A DNA stretch of 64,000 bases from Pontibaca salina (GTDB lineage: Bacteria; Pseudomonadota; Alphaproteobacteria; Rhodobacterales; Rhodobacteraceae): NCBI RefSeq assembly GCF_016307205.1, contig NZ_JAEIJD010000002.1, positions 124,001 through 188,000 of the forward strand. The letters run 5' to 3'. A program made the position numbers and the translations under genes. Shown piece by piece: positions 1-9,307 of this stretch. Each line of letters starts with the position of its first letter. Position 1 is the stretch's first letter. A model generated the notes under the pieces. It was not told where the DNA came from. It did not search any database and saw nothing but the letters and a program-made list of their open reading frames with translations.

Positions 1-127
1 CGGCACAGCCGCCTTTTTTGACGCCGATGCGCAGGCCGGCACGACCGTCCTTCTCCATCAAGCGAGTGATCTGGCGGATTGCAGTGGGAGTAATGGTGAT
101 CGGCGGTTTTCCGGGAATGGCGAACAT
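1..127 (-). CDS. sufA: SufA/IscA-type iron-sulfur carrier (partial, N-terminus only)
   Basis: The first 42 codons of a HesB/IscA-family A-type carrier, cut by the window edge. The product begins MFAIPGKPPITITPTA, and the visible part ends in GVKKGGCA. The Cys there is the first of the three conserved cysteines that hold the transferred Fe-S cluster. The CxC pair near the C-terminus lies outside the window. A good ribosome site (AGAAGGAGC) sits 7 bases before the ATG. sufT, another Fe-S assembly gene, lies 1.5 kb upstream on the same strand, so this looks like the tail of a suf locus. IscA and ErpA are alternatives within the same family. Confidence 0.85.
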   Translation of the reverse strand, partial: MFAIPGKPPITITPTAIRQITRLMEKDGRAGLRIGVKKGGCA

Positions 128-153
128 GAATATTGCTCCTTCTCTTGACCTTT

Positions 154-182
154 AACCTAAGTTGCAGCGTCAGGTTCCTCAA
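154..182 (-). promoter_or_regulatory. candidate promoter for sufA
   Basis: On the minus strand TTGAGG (177-182) and TAGGTT (154-159) are separated by 17 bases, about 30 bases before the sufA start. The -10 is poor, so this is only a candidate. It would give sufA a promoter independent of the upstream SatD/DUF3307 genes. Confidence 0.3.
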
Positions 183-192
183 GGCCCAGCCC

Positions 193-930
193 TTAGATAC
201 CGCTTCCGCTCAGGGAGTTGGGGGCCAATAATTCCAGAGGGGGTAGCCACGTTAGAAGCGCACGGGTGGCCAGCGCCGCCAGAATTGCCCAGCCAAAGGA
301 CGCCAGCGTCCCGATGATAACATATTCGGCGGTACGCTGGTCGTGCGAGGCGGTGCCAAAGCGCAAAATGGATTTGGCGGCGATCAAAAAACCGACCCCC
401 AAGGCAAGATCAGTCAGGAGCAGCGCAAATATCAAACCGCGTTCGAGAACGCCGATCTGCCGACCACCCTGCCGTAGTCCGTTATTGCGAATGCGCACCC
501 CATGCGGGTACATCAGCAGCCCGACGGCATATTGTCCGGCAATCAGTGTGACGGTCAGACCGGTGGCAAGCGCCATCAAAGGCAGAATTTCGGGCCATGC
601 GGCCCACCATCCTGATTGCCACAGGCCGGGTGCCCATGCGGCGATGGCCATCAGTGTGACCAGATGCGCTGTTTGGTCCATGAGGAACCCGGAAAGCCCG
701 CCAAATCTGCCCGAGGTCTTGGCAATATCTATCGCGATATGGGTCAGCGCCAGCACCAACAGCTCCGGCGCATCGACCCGCCCCAGCGCCGCTTGCGCGG
801 TGATCAACACAATCACACCGTGCAGCAGCATGACCGATGGGCGGGCCTTATTGGCGTGTATCCAGTTCGTCTGGAACAGGAAATCGGCCAGCACATGGGC
901 AAACAGCAAGGCGGTGAAGGTTTCGATCAT
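193..930 (-). CDS. DUF3307 family membrane protein
   Basis: A 245-residue polytopic membrane protein. The N-terminal pattern FAHVLADFLFQTNWI, followed by a hydrophobic stretch starting LLHGVIV, matches the DUF3307 family. Roughly six hydrophobic segments are visible, spread over residues 1-235. The function of the family is unknown. It lies 55 bases downstream of a SatD-like gene on the same strand. DUF3307 and SatD-like proteins are commonly neighbours, which suggests a two-gene membrane-protein plus regulator module. Here the pair sits between sufT and sufA. The start is set by the ATG at 930; the ribosome site before it is weak. Confidence 0.8.
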   Translation of the reverse strand: MIETFTALLFAHVLADFLFQTNWIHANKARPSVMLLHGVIVLITAQAALGRVDAPELLVLALTHIAIDIAKTSGRFGGLSGFLMDQTAHLVTLMAIAAWAPGLWQSGWWAAWPEILPLMALATGLTVTLIAGQYAVGLLMYPHGVRIRNNGLRQGGRQIGVLERGLIFALLLTDLALGVGFLIAAKSILRFGTASHDQRTAEYVIIGTLASFGWAILAALATRALLTWLPPLELLAPNSLSGSGI

Positions 931-985
931 CGGCCCCGTCCACCCCCGCAGGTGAAAATGCTTGCTTTTAGGGATGGAAGGTAAA

Positions 986-1612
986 TCACGTTGCGCACCC
1001 CTTTGCTTCGATCATTCTCAGAGCATCGTCGATGGCGGGAAAGCCCGCGCCCCAGAGTGCTTGGTTAACGGCCTGACGGGTAATGCCCAAATGCTTGGCG
1101 GCATCGGCACGGATGCGGTCGCGGGGCCACAGCATCAGGCGCACGGCGCGGGCCTGTGCGGGGGTCCAGCCGCTGCTGATATGGTCGGCCAAGCGCACTG
1201 CAGCGGCCAAATCGCCCTTGGCCGCATGGGCCATAGCGACATGCGCGGGCAGCGTGGCAAGCAAACGACCGGAAGCGATGAAGGCGGGGCCGTGTCCGGA
1301 ATTCGGGTTGCGATCAGCGGGCAGGGTGCCCAAGCCCTCGGCAATGGCAATCCTTGTGGAGCGGGATTTACCCAGTTCACGCAGGGCGGCCCGTAAAAAC
1401 AGCGCCGCGCGCAACGACAGTGCCGGTACGGCGATGGCGCACTGCCACCCGTCGCCACCGCGTCGGGCGAAGCCGGTTACAATGCCGCCGCCCCAACCTG
1501 CGATGTCGCGCGACGCATTCTCCAAGGCTTGCAGCGCGTCATTCAGTTGCGTGAGGTCGAGACTCGTTGAGTCGATCAGGTCGCCGGTAAGGACTGCGAA
1601 TGGCTCTGGCAT
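986..1612 (-). CDS. SatD-like protein with C-terminal helix-turn-helix
   Basis: A 208-residue protein. Its N-terminus (FAVLTGDLIDSTSL) resembles the SatD family. The last 50 residues (AAKHLGITRQAVNQAL and following) look like a DNA-binding helix-turn-helix. AGGAAAG lies just before the ATG. The gene precedes the DUF3307 membrane protein and is probably co-transcribed with it. A perfect inverted repeat overlapping its own -35 hexamer (see 1636-1681) suggests autoregulation. What is seen is the family resemblance and the operator. The regulatory role and any signal are inference. The SatD label rests on pattern memory, not on a database search. Confidence 0.7.
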   Translation of the reverse strand: MPEPFAVLTGDLIDSTSLDLTQLNDALQALENASRDIAGWGGGIVTGFARRGGDGWQCAIAVPALSLRAALFLRAALRELGKSRSTRIAIAEGLGTLPADRNPNSGHGPAFIASGRLLATLPAHVAMAHAAKGDLAAAVRLADHISSGWTPAQARAVRLMLWPRDRIRADAAKHLGITRQAVNQALWGAGFPAIDDALRMIEAKGCAT

Positions 1613-1635
1613 GGCTTTCCTGGAAACTTGAGGAA

Positions 1636-1681
1636 AGTATATCCGCCTTCTTTTTAGAAAAGCAAGTTATTTTACTTGCTT
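1636..1681 (-). promoter_or_regulatory. promoter and palindromic operator of the SatD/DUF3307 genes
   Basis: On the minus strand, -35 TTGCTT (1660-1665) and -10 TATACT (1636-1641) are spaced by 18 bases. The -35 forms one arm of a perfect inverted repeat, AAGCAAGT-N6-ACTTGCTT (1660-1681). A protein bound there would block RNA polymerase. A second ACTT/AAGT pair lies just downstream of the -10. The repeat begins at the stop codon of sufT. A weak terminator role for sufT is possible, but the stem is AT-rich and has no clean U-run. Confidence 0.6.
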
Positions 1682-2042
1682 ACATGAATCCCAGTTCCAG
1701 CCGGGCTTCGTCGCTCATCATGTCCATGCCCCAAGGCGGCTCCCAGGTCAGGTCCACATCAACCTGTTTGACCCCGGCAATCGGCTCGACGGCGTCGGCC
1801 ACCCAGCCGGGCATCTCGCCCGCGACAGGACACCCCGGCGCGGTCAGTGACATGGTGACATGCACTTCGTTTTCCGGTGAAATATCAATCGTGTAAATCA
1901 GGCCTAAATCATAGATATTAACCGGTATTTCCGGATCATAAACCGATCGACACGCCTCTACGATCTGTTCGTAAAGCGGATGGTCGGTGGTTGATGGCGC
2001 GATCAAAGGCGCGCCCTCTAGCGGTTCGGTTGCGTGGGTCAT
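1680..2042 (-). CDS. sufT: SufT/MIP18-family (DUF59) Fe-S assembly protein
   Basis: A 120-residue DUF59/MIP18 domain protein. Diagnostic stretches are SVYDPEIPVNIYDLGLIY (about residues 33-50) and the MSLTAPGCPVAGEMP segment (about residues 64-78), which holds the conserved Cys. WEPPWGMDMMSDEARLELG closes the protein. In Alphaproteobacteria such genes normally end suf operons and assist Fe-S maturation. Upstream suf genes are not visible on this strand: the gene opens at a divergent junction with tgt. It therefore has its own promoter here, separate from any sufBCDS operon. Confidence 0.9.
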   Translation of the reverse strand: MTHATEPLEGAPLIAPSTTDHPLYEQIVEACRSVYDPEIPVNIYDLGLIYTIDISPENEVHVTMSLTAPGCPVAGEMPGWVADAVEPIAGVKQVDVDLTWEPPWGMDMMSDEARLELGFM

Positions 2043-2069
2043 ACCTGCCTCGCGTTTGTTTCCTGATTG

Positions 2070-2075
2070 ATTATA
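2070..2075 (-). promoter_or_regulatory. sufT: -10 hexamer TATAAT before sufT
   Basis: A consensus TATAAT on the minus strand about 28 bases before the sufT ATG. No convincing -35 is present; TTTACG lies 19 bases upstream. It is the only AT-rich patch in the 153-base divergent interval between sufT and tgt. Confidence 0.45.
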
Positions 2076-2099
2076 TAGGATTTAAACGCGCCGCCGTAA

Positions 2100-3326
<1,227 letters not shown>

Positions 3327-3343
3327 GGGGCTATGCCGGGTAT

Positions 3344-3395
3344 TTCGCGCCGGCGGCGCGAAGCCTCCGGCGGGGATATTTCGGGCAAGAAGAAA
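3344..3395 (+). repeat. intergenic repeat, copy 1: hairpin plus CCGGCGGG-TATTT-AGAAGAA block
   Basis: A perfect hairpin TTCGCGCC-GGC-GGCGCGAA (3344-3362) is followed by CTCCGGCGGGGATATTTC (3365-3382) and AAGAAGAAA. The same order, hairpin and then CCCCGGCGGGTATTTT and AGAAAGAAG, recurs at 47181-47246. Both copies directly follow a stop codon, so a role in transcript 3' ends is plausible. From memory, similar blocks are frequent between Rhodobacterales genes. Confidence 0.55.
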
Positions 3396-3514
3396 ACGGA
3401 GCGTGGCGGTTGATCTGTTCGGGAGTGCATAGGGCGAGATTGCAATAATTGGGCAAAACGGCCTTGCCCACAATGGCATCCAAGGGCATGTTCGCCGCCG
3501 AGAACCGGACATGG

Positions 3515-3544
3515 TTGAAACCAGGGGCCGCGCGCCCCAGATAA
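3515..3544 (+). promoter_or_regulatory. lon: candidate RpoH (heat-shock) promoter of lon
   Basis: TTGAA (3515-3519) and CCCCAGATAA (3535-3544) lie 15 bases apart, close to the sigma-32 pattern CTTGAA-N13-17-CCCCAT-T. The predicted start leaves a leader of about 65-70 bases before lon, a classic heat-shock gene. The rest of the 292-base gap between tgt and lon (3327-3618) holds only the repeat element; I see no gene in it. Confidence 0.5.
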
Positions 3545-3618
3545 TTCAGCGACAGGAAGGGACCGTGTGCTGCCGATAACCGGGGCCAGCGTCCCTTGCC
3601 AACAACAAGGAAACGAGC

Positions 3619-6030
3619 ATGCAAGAGCCACTCAATTCATCCTACCCGGTGCTGCCGCTGCGCGACATCGTGGTATTCCCGCACATGATCGTTCCGCTTT
3701 TCGTGGGGCGCGAGAAATCCGTGAACGCGCTTGAGGAGGTTATGGCGGATGACAAGCAGATTTTGCTGTCCAGCCAAATCGACCCTGGCGTTGACGACCC
3801 CGAAGCTGACGGTATTTACCGAGCCGGTGTGTTGGCCAATGTGCTGCAACTGCTGAAACTCCCCGATGGCACAGTCAAGGTTTTGGTCGAAGGCCATGAG
3901 CGGGTCCGTATTACCGAATTCATCGACAACGACGCCTTTTTTGAGGCGCGCGCAGAATATCTGACCGAGGTTCCAGGCGACGAAGACACGACCAAGGCCC
4001 TGTTGCGGACCGTTGCGGATGAGTTCGAGCGCTATGCCAAGGTGCGTAAGAACATTCCCGAAGAAGCGCTGGCCGCCGTCGGCGAGAGCGCTGAACCGGC
4101 CAAGTTGGCCGATCTGGTCGCCGGGCATCTGGGCATCGATGTCGAGCAGAAACAGGATTTGCTGGAAACCCTGTCGGTCTCCGAGCGACTGGAAAAGGTT
4201 TATGGTCTGATGCAGGGCGAAATGAGCGTTCTGCAAGTCGAGAAAAAGATCAAGACTCGGGTCAAGAGCCAGATGGAGAAGACCCAGCGCGAATATTACC
4301 TGAATGAGCAGATGAAGGCCATTCAGCACGAGTTGGGCGATGGCGATGACGGCCAGAATGAAATCGCCGAACTGGAGGCGCGAATCGAAGAGGTCAAGCT
4401 GAGCAAGGAAGCCCGTGAAAAGGCCGACGCCGAGCTCAAGAAGCTCAAGAACATGTCGCCGATGAGCGCCGAGGCGACAGTCGTGCGCAATTACCTGGAC
4501 TGGATGTTAAGCATCCCGTGGGGCGTGAAGAGCCGTGTGAAAAGGGATTTGAGCAAAGCCCAGCAGGTGCTGGATGATGATCACTATGGCCTTGAAAAGG
4601 TCAAGGAACGGATCGTCGAATATCTGGCGGTGCAACAGCGTTCGCGGAAGATGAAGGGACCGATCATGTGTCTTGTCGGCCCTCCGGGCGTTGGCAAGAC
4701 CAGTCTTGGCAAATCGGTTGCACGGGCGACGGGGCGCGAATTCATCCGCATCAGCCTTGGCGGCGTCCGCGACGAATCCGAAATTCGCGGTCACCGGCGG
4801 ACCTATATCGGTTCGATGCCGGGCAAGATCATCCAGGCGCTGAAAAAGGCGAAAACCACCAACCCGCTGATCTTGCTCGACGAGATTGACAAGATGGGTC
4901 AGGATTTCCGGGGTGATCCAGCCAGCGCGATGCTTGAGGTGCTGGACCCGGAGCAGAACAACACCTTCGTGGACCACTATCTTGAAGTGGAATACGATCT
5001 GTCCAACGTGATGTTCCTGACGACCTCGAACAGCTACAATATGCCGGGGCCGCTTCTGGACCGGATGGAGATCATCCCGCTGGCCGGTTACACCGAGGAC
5101 GAGAAACGTGAAATCGCCAAGCAGCACCTGCTGCCAAAGCAGATCAAGAACCACGGCCTGAAAAAAGGCGAGTTCGAGCTGACCGAAGACGCGCTGACCG
5201 CGATCATCCGCACCTATACGCGCGAGGCCGGGGTACGGAACCTTGAGCGCGAGATTGCCAAGGTTGCCCGCAAGGCGCTGACGCGAATTGTCCGCAAGGA
5301 GGACGACAGCGTCACGGTGACGCCGGACAACCTGTCTGATTTCCTAGGTGTGGCGAAATTCCGCTTCGGCCTGGCCGAGGAGGAGGACCAGATCGGCGTT
5401 GTCACCGGGCTGGCCTATACATCGGTTGGGGGCGAGTTGCTGAACATCGAGGCGCTGCGCTTGCCGGGCAAGGGCCGGATGAAGACCACCGGCACGTTGG
5501 GCGATGTGATGAAAGAAAGCATCGACGCGGCAAGCAGCTATGTCCGCTCGATCAGCCCGCAGATCGGCGTGAAACCGCCGCGTTTTGAAAAGTGGGACAT
5601 TCACGTGCATGTTCCCGAAGGGGCGACGCCCAAAGACGGCCCGAGCGCCGGTTTGGCAATGGTTACATCGATCGTATCGGTGCTGTCGCAAATCCCGGTG
5701 CGCAAGGATATTGCCATGACCGGTGAGGTGACGCTACGCGGCAATGCGCTGCCAATCGGCGGATTGAAGGAAAAGCTTTTGGCGGCGCTGAGAGGCGGCA
5801 TCAAGACGGTGCTGATCCCGAAGGAGAACGAAAAGGATCTGGTCGACATCCCCGACAATGTAAAAGAGGGGCTGACCATCATCCCGGTGAGCCATGTGTC
5901 CGAAGTTCTGGAACACGCGCTGGTGCGCAAGCCCGAGCCGGTGGAGTGGGATGAGGCAGCCGAAGAGGCGGCAGCCGCGAAGGCAGCCTTGGCCAAATCG
6001 GAAGGGACCGGCAACACCACAACGCACTGA
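3619..6030 (+). CDS. lon: ATP-dependent protease Lon
   Basis: An 803-residue LonA protease that degrades misfolded and regulatory proteins in the cytosol. Order of parts: N-terminal substrate-binding LAN domain ([12 protein letters not shown] near residue 10), coiled-coil middle, AAA+ module with Walker A GPPGVGKT (354-361) and Walker [11 protein letters not shown], then the peptidase domain. The catalytic dyad is Ser676 in PKDGPSAG and Lys719 in [10 protein letters not shown], matching E. coli Ser679/Lys722. AAGGAAACGAGC precedes the ATG. It stands alone with its own candidate heat-shock promoter and a terminator. Length is normal. Confidence 0.98.
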   Translation: MQEPLNSSYPVLPLRDIVVFPHMIVPLFVGREKSVNALEEVMADDKQILLSSQIDPGVDDPEADGIYRAGVLANVLQLLKLPDGTVKVLVEGHERVRITEFIDNDAFFEARAEYLTEVPGDEDTTKALLRTVADEFERYAKVRKNIPEEALAAVGESAEPAKLADLVAGHLGIDVEQKQDLLETLSVSERLEKVYGLMQGEMSVLQVEKKIKTRVKSQMEKTQREYYLNEQMKAIQHELGDGDDGQNEIAELEARIEEVKLSKEAREKADAELKKLKNMSPMSAEATVVRNYLDWMLSIPWGVKSRVKRDLSKAQQVLDDDHYGLEKVKERIVEYLAVQQRSRKMKGPIMCLVGPPGVGKTSLGKSVARATGREFIRISLGGVRDESEIRGHRRTYIGSMPGKIIQALKKAKTTNPLILLDEIDKMGQDFRGDPASAMLEVLDPEQNNTFVDHYLEVEYDLSNVMFLTTSNSYNMPGPLLDRMEIIPLAGYTEDEKREIAKQHLLPKQIKNHGLKKGEFELTEDALTAIIRTYTREAGVRNLEREIAKVARKALTRIVRKEDDSVTVTPDNLSDFLGVAKFRFGLAEEEDQIGVVTGLAYTSVGGELLNIEALRLPGKGRMKTTGTLGDVMKESIDAASSYVRSISPQIGVKPPRFEKWDIHVHVPEGATPKDGPSAGLAMVTSIVSVLSQIPVRKDIAMTGEVTLRGNALPIGGLKEKLLAALRGGIKTVLIPKENEKDLVDIPDNVKEGLTIIPVSHVSEVLEHALVRKPEPVEWDEAAEEAAAAKAALAKSEGTGNTTTH

Positions 6031-6052
6031 TCCGATGGCGCAAAGGTCTCAT

Positions 6053-6082
6053 GGGGTGGATTGGGAACGGTCCACCCCTTTT
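6053..6082 (+). terminator. intrinsic terminator after lon
   Basis: GGGGTGGA (6053-6060) pairs with TCCACCCC (6071-6078) across a 10-base loop and is followed by TTTT. It lies 23 bases past the lon stop and before dapF on the same strand. Confidence 0.75.
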
Positions 6083-6160
6083 GCGCTGTCCAGATGTAAT
6101 AGCTCGATTTGGCTGGATACGTTGCTGCGTGGGCGTTATGAGTAATCGAAGAACAGTGCG

Positions 6161-6985
6161 ATGGAAGACGAATTACGCTTCATAAAAATGCACGGGCTTG
6201 GAAACGACTTTGTCGTGTTGGATATGCGTGTGCACAACATGCAGGTTACACCTGCCATGATCAGCGCGATTGCTGATCGGCATCGCGGTGTCGGGTATGA
6301 TCAACTCGCAATTATAATGCCGTCAGCGACCAGCGATGCGCGGCTGATTTTTTACAACGCAGATGGATCAGTGTCGGGCACATGTGGCAATGCCACCCGC
6401 TGTATCGCGCAATATTTGATGACCGAGACCGGAAAAGACCGGCTGGCGCTGACAACCGAGCGCGGCCGTCTTGAAGCTTGCAAGGCAGGGCAGGGATTGG
6501 TCTCGGTCAACATGGGTGCACCGCAGTTGCTATGGAATGAGATACCTCTGGCGGAAGATATCGATACCCTAAAGCTGCCGATTGAAGGCAATCCGACGGC
6601 GACAGGCATGGGAAACCCTCACTGCACGTTTTTTGTCAAAGACGTCGATCAGATCTCGCTTGCGGAGTTTGCACCTCGCTATGAGCACCACCTGCTATTC
6701 CCGCAACGGACCAATGTGCAGATCGTACATGTGGCGGGACAGGATCGCCTGCGGATGCGGGTCTGGGAACGTGGCGTTGGCGTGACATTGGCATCGGGCT
6801 CGTCCTCCTGCGCTGTCGCGGTGGCGGCGGCGCGGCGCGGGCTGACCGGGCGCAGCGTGCGCGTCGATCTGGACGGCGGCACGCTGAATGTTGATTGGCG
6901 CGAGGATGGTGTCTGGTTGACCGGACCGACAGCCCATGTATTCAACGGCGCATTCACGCGCGAATTTCTGGATGGTATCGCATGA
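6161..6985 (+). CDS. dapF: diaminopimelate epimerase, with an altered second active-site motif
   Basis: A 274-residue DapF-fold protein for conversion of LL- to meso-diaminopimelate (lysine and peptidoglycan synthesis). The N-terminal half is canonical: KMHGLGNDFVV and NADGSVSGTCGNATRC, with catalytic Cys75. The C-terminal motif, usually ERGVGETxACGTGACA, reads ERGVGVTLASGSSSCA. The second catalytic Cys is therefore Ser212, and the substrate-contacting Glu is Val; the later Cys217 is kept. I recall similar ASGSSSCA motifs in other Rhodobacterales, so this may be a lineage trait rather than a defect. The stop overlaps the start of mtaB by four bases (ATGA). Confidence 0.88.
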   Translation: MEDELRFIKMHGLGNDFVVLDMRVHNMQVTPAMISAIADRHRGVGYDQLAIIMPSATSDARLIFYNADGSVSGTCGNATRCIAQYLMTETGKDRLALTTERGRLEACKAGQGLVSVNMGAPQLLWNEIPLAEDIDTLKLPIEGNPTATGMGNPHCTFFVKDVDQISLAEFAPRYEHHLLFPQRTNVQIVHVAGQDRLRMRVWERGVGVTLASGSSSCAVAVAAARRGLTGRSVRVDLDGGTLNVDWREDGVWLTGPTAHVFNGAFTREFLDGIA

Positions 6986-8229
6986 GCGCACCAAAGTTTA
7001 CGACGCTTGGCTGTCGTCTGAATGCCTATGAAACCGAAGCCATGAAAGAGCTGTCGGGGCAGGCGGGTTTGTCGGATGCGGTGATCGTCAATACCTGTGC
7101 TGTTACCAGCGAGGCGGTGCGCAAGGCGCGGCAGGAAATCCGCCGGCTGCGCCGCGAAAATCCTGGTGCGAGATTGATTGTTACCGGATGTGCTGCACAG
7201 ACCGAGCCGGAGACTTTTGCAGCGATGGACGAGGTCGACGCGGTCATCGGCAACGCTGAAAAGATGCGTGCCTCCACGTGGGCCGGGTTGGCGGGTGAAT
7301 TCGAAACCGAACCGGTTCAGGTCGATGACATCATGTCCGTAACCGAAACCGCCGGTCATTTGATTGACGGTTTCGGCACGCGGTCGCGGGCCTATGTGCA
7401 GGTTCAGAACGGGTGCGACCACCGCTGTACATTCTGCATCATTCCGTTTGGGCGCGGCAACTCACGCAGCGTTCCCGCCGGGGTCGTGGTCGAACAGATC
7501 AAGCGCCTTGTCGACAAGGGCTATAATGAGGTCGTGTTAACCGGGGTGGATCTGACCAGCTGGGGGGCTGATTTGCCTGCTACGCCGCAGCTTGGAAATC
7601 TGGTGCAGCGGATCCTGCGGCTTGTGCCGGATTTGGCCCGGTTGCGGATCAGCAGTATCGACAGCATCGAGGTTGACGACGCGCTGATGGACGCGATTGC
7701 CACGCAGCCGCGCCTGATGCCGCATCTACATCTCAGCCTTCAGCATGGCGACGACATGATCCTGAAGCGGATGAAGCGCCGACATTTGCGCGAGGACGCC
7801 ATTCGCTTTTGCCAGACGGCGCGTGCGCTGCGCCCCGACATGACATTCGGTGCCGATATTATCGCGGGGTTTCCGACTGAGACCGAGGCGATGTTTGAAA
7901 ACGCGCTTGCGATGGTTGCGGAATGTGACCTGACATGGCTGCATGTCTTCCCCTATTCGCCCCGTCCCGGAACCCCTGCCGCGCGTATGCCGCAGGTTAA
8001 TGGCAGCGATATCAAGGCGCGCGCGGCAAGGCTGCGCAAGGCAGGGGATCAGCAAGTTGCGCGACATCTCGCGGCTCAACAGGGGAAAACTCACCGGGTG
8101 TTGATGGAAAACGCGCATATGGGACGCACAGAGCAATTCACCGAAGTTCGATTTGTCGCGGCGCAGCTAGAGGGACAGGTTGTCACGACCAAAATTCGGG
8201 GCGTCGACGGTGGCCGCCTGACAGCTTAA
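6982..8229 (+). CDS. mtaB: tRNA (N6-threonylcarbamoyladenosine(37)-C2)-methylthiotransferase MtaB
   Basis: A 415-residue radical-SAM enzyme that adds a methylthio group to t6A37 in ANN-decoding tRNAs. The UPF0004 domain begins TTLGCRLNAYE, with cluster cysteines also in VNTCAV and VTGCAAQ. The radical-SAM motif is GCDHRCTFCIIPFGRG (Cx3Cx2C). A C-terminal TRAM-like segment follows HRVLMENAHMGRTEQF. The start is the ATG at 6982 overlapping the dapF stop (ATGA), implying translational coupling. The frame is open further upstream but only inside dapF. The lack of a MiaB-type N-terminus argues against MiaB or RimO. Confidence 0.92.
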   Translation: MSAPKFTTLGCRLNAYETEAMKELSGQAGLSDAVIVNTCAVTSEAVRKARQEIRRLRRENPGARLIVTGCAAQTEPETFAAMDEVDAVIGNAEKMRASTWAGLAGEFETEPVQVDDIMSVTETAGHLIDGFGTRSRAYVQVQNGCDHRCTFCIIPFGRGNSRSVPAGVVVEQIKRLVDKGYNEVVLTGVDLTSWGADLPATPQLGNLVQRILRLVPDLARLRISSIDSIEVDDALMDAIATQPRLMPHLHLSLQHGDDMILKRMKRRHLREDAIRFCQTARALRPDMTFGADIIAGFPTETEAMFENALAMVAECDLTWLHVFPYSPRPGTPAARMPQVNGSDIKARAARLRKAGDQQVARHLAAQQGKTHRVLMENAHMGRTEQFTEVRFVAAQLEGQVVTTKIRGVDGGRLTA

Positions 8230-8264
8230 GCTGTTCACGAGCGGCTCAGTTGATGTGAGTACCC

Positions 8265-9011
8265 TCATGGATAGTAACTGCGGACCAGTGCGCTGGCGAT
8301 CAGGCTCCATCCATCGGCGATCACGAAAAATGCGAGCTTGAAGGGCAGCGAGACGATGGCCGGCGGAACCATCATCATGCCCATCGACATCAACACTGCG
8401 GCGACGACCAGGTCGATGATCAGAAATGGCAGGAAAACTAGAAATCCGATTTGGAAGGCCCGCGCGATTTCGGACAACAGAAAACTGGGGATCAGAACAG
8501 AAGTCGGCGCATCCGGCGTGGGCGCAAGTGTTTCTGTCTGCGGCCTAAGGTCGGCCAAGGCGTGGAAGGTGCCGGGATCAACCCGCGCTGCCATGAATCG
8601 GCGAAACGGATCGAGCGTGCGCTCGATCGCTGTCTCAGTGTCGATAGTTTCCTCGATCAGCGGGCTTATGCCGGCCTCCCAAGCTTCGGTAAAAACCGGT
8701 TCCATGACGAAATAGGTCAGGAAAAGCGCAAGGCTCACGATCAGCATGTTTGGTGGGCTTTGTTGCAACCCGATTGCCTGCCTCAAAATGCCGAGCACTG
8801 TCACGAGGAAGGGGAAACACGTGATCATGATCGCCAGACCAGGTGCCAGGCTGAGTACGGTGATCAGCAGAATCAATTGGATCGAGCGCGCGGTTATCGA
8901 ACCGCCCTCGCCAAGGGAGAGGCTGAGTTCCTGAGCCTGGACAATTTGGGGAAACGTGATCATGGCCCCTAGGGCGAGTGTAATCAGGCAGAGTTTTAAA
9001 AGGGTTTTCAT
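8265..9011 (-). CDS. fliP: flagellar type III export gate protein FliP
   Basis: A 248-residue inner-membrane protein forming the export gate with FliQ and FliR. It has a cleavable-type signal (residues 1-26, ending FPQIVQAQE). Family hallmarks follow: SLAPGLAIMITCFPF, VLGILRQAIGLQQSPPNML, and the C-terminal LIIDLVVAAVLMSMGMMMVPP. The ATG overlaps the fliN stop (ATGA). It is the last gene of fliF-fliH-fliN-fliP and converges with mtaB. Length is typical. Confidence 0.96.
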   Translation of the reverse strand: MKTLLKLCLITLALGAMITFPQIVQAQELSLSLGEGGSITARSIQLILLITVLSLAPGLAIMITCFPFLVTVLGILRQAIGLQQSPPNMLIVSLALFLTYFVMEPVFTEAWEAGISPLIEETIDTETAIERTLDPFRRFMAARVDPGTFHALADLRPQTETLAPTPDAPTSVLIPSFLLSEIARAFQIGFLVFLPFLIIDLVVAAVLMSMGMMMVPPAIVSLPFKLAFFVIADGWSLIASALVRSYYP

Positions 9012-9307
9012 TCAAGCCCATTCTGTAAATCCGCGATCTCGCTCAGGCGGACAGCCAGTTGGCCAGCTTGATCCCCGCTTAACTCTTCAAGTTGTCCGCG
9101 TGCGACCAGCCGATCACCGACATAAAGCTCGACCGGATCGTCGATCCGTTTATCGAGAGTGAGGACAGAGTTTTGGTCCAGTCCCATAAGCTCCCGTATC
9201 GTCGGACGTGCCTTTCCCACCGAAACGGTGATCTCGATCGGGAGAGAGACGAAGGGATTGCCCGGCTCGGCAGCCGGTGTGACGAATTTTTTGATACCAT
9301 CATCCAT
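9008..9307 (-). CDS. fliN: flagellar motor switch protein FliN
   Basis: A short 99-residue FliN made of one SpoA (C-ring) domain. It contains SLPIEITVSVGKARPTIREL and then VELYVGDRLVARGQLEEL, the usual FliN signature. It would form the lower C-ring and dock FliH for cargo delivery. AGGAG lies seven bases before the ATG. The start lies inside the end of fliH (8 bases shared) and the stop overlaps fliP, so the genes are tightly coupled. Confidence 0.93.
   Translation of the reverse strand: MDDGIKKFVTPAAEPGNPFVSLPIEITVSVGKARPTIRELMGLDQNSVLTLDKRIDDPVELYVGDRLVARGQLEELSGDQAGQLAVRLSEIADLQNGLE

Noticed and set aside
3331-3624. A minus-strand gene in the tgt-lon gap
   Set aside because: The 97-codon frame has no domain and would run through the repeat hairpin and the lon promoter; composition is not protein-like.
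3637-4329. Long minus-strand frame inside lon, and similar ones inside prkA, yeaH, ctaE, dapF and lysC
   Set aside because: All are shadows of strongly supported genes; none has a ribosome site plus recognisable protein features.
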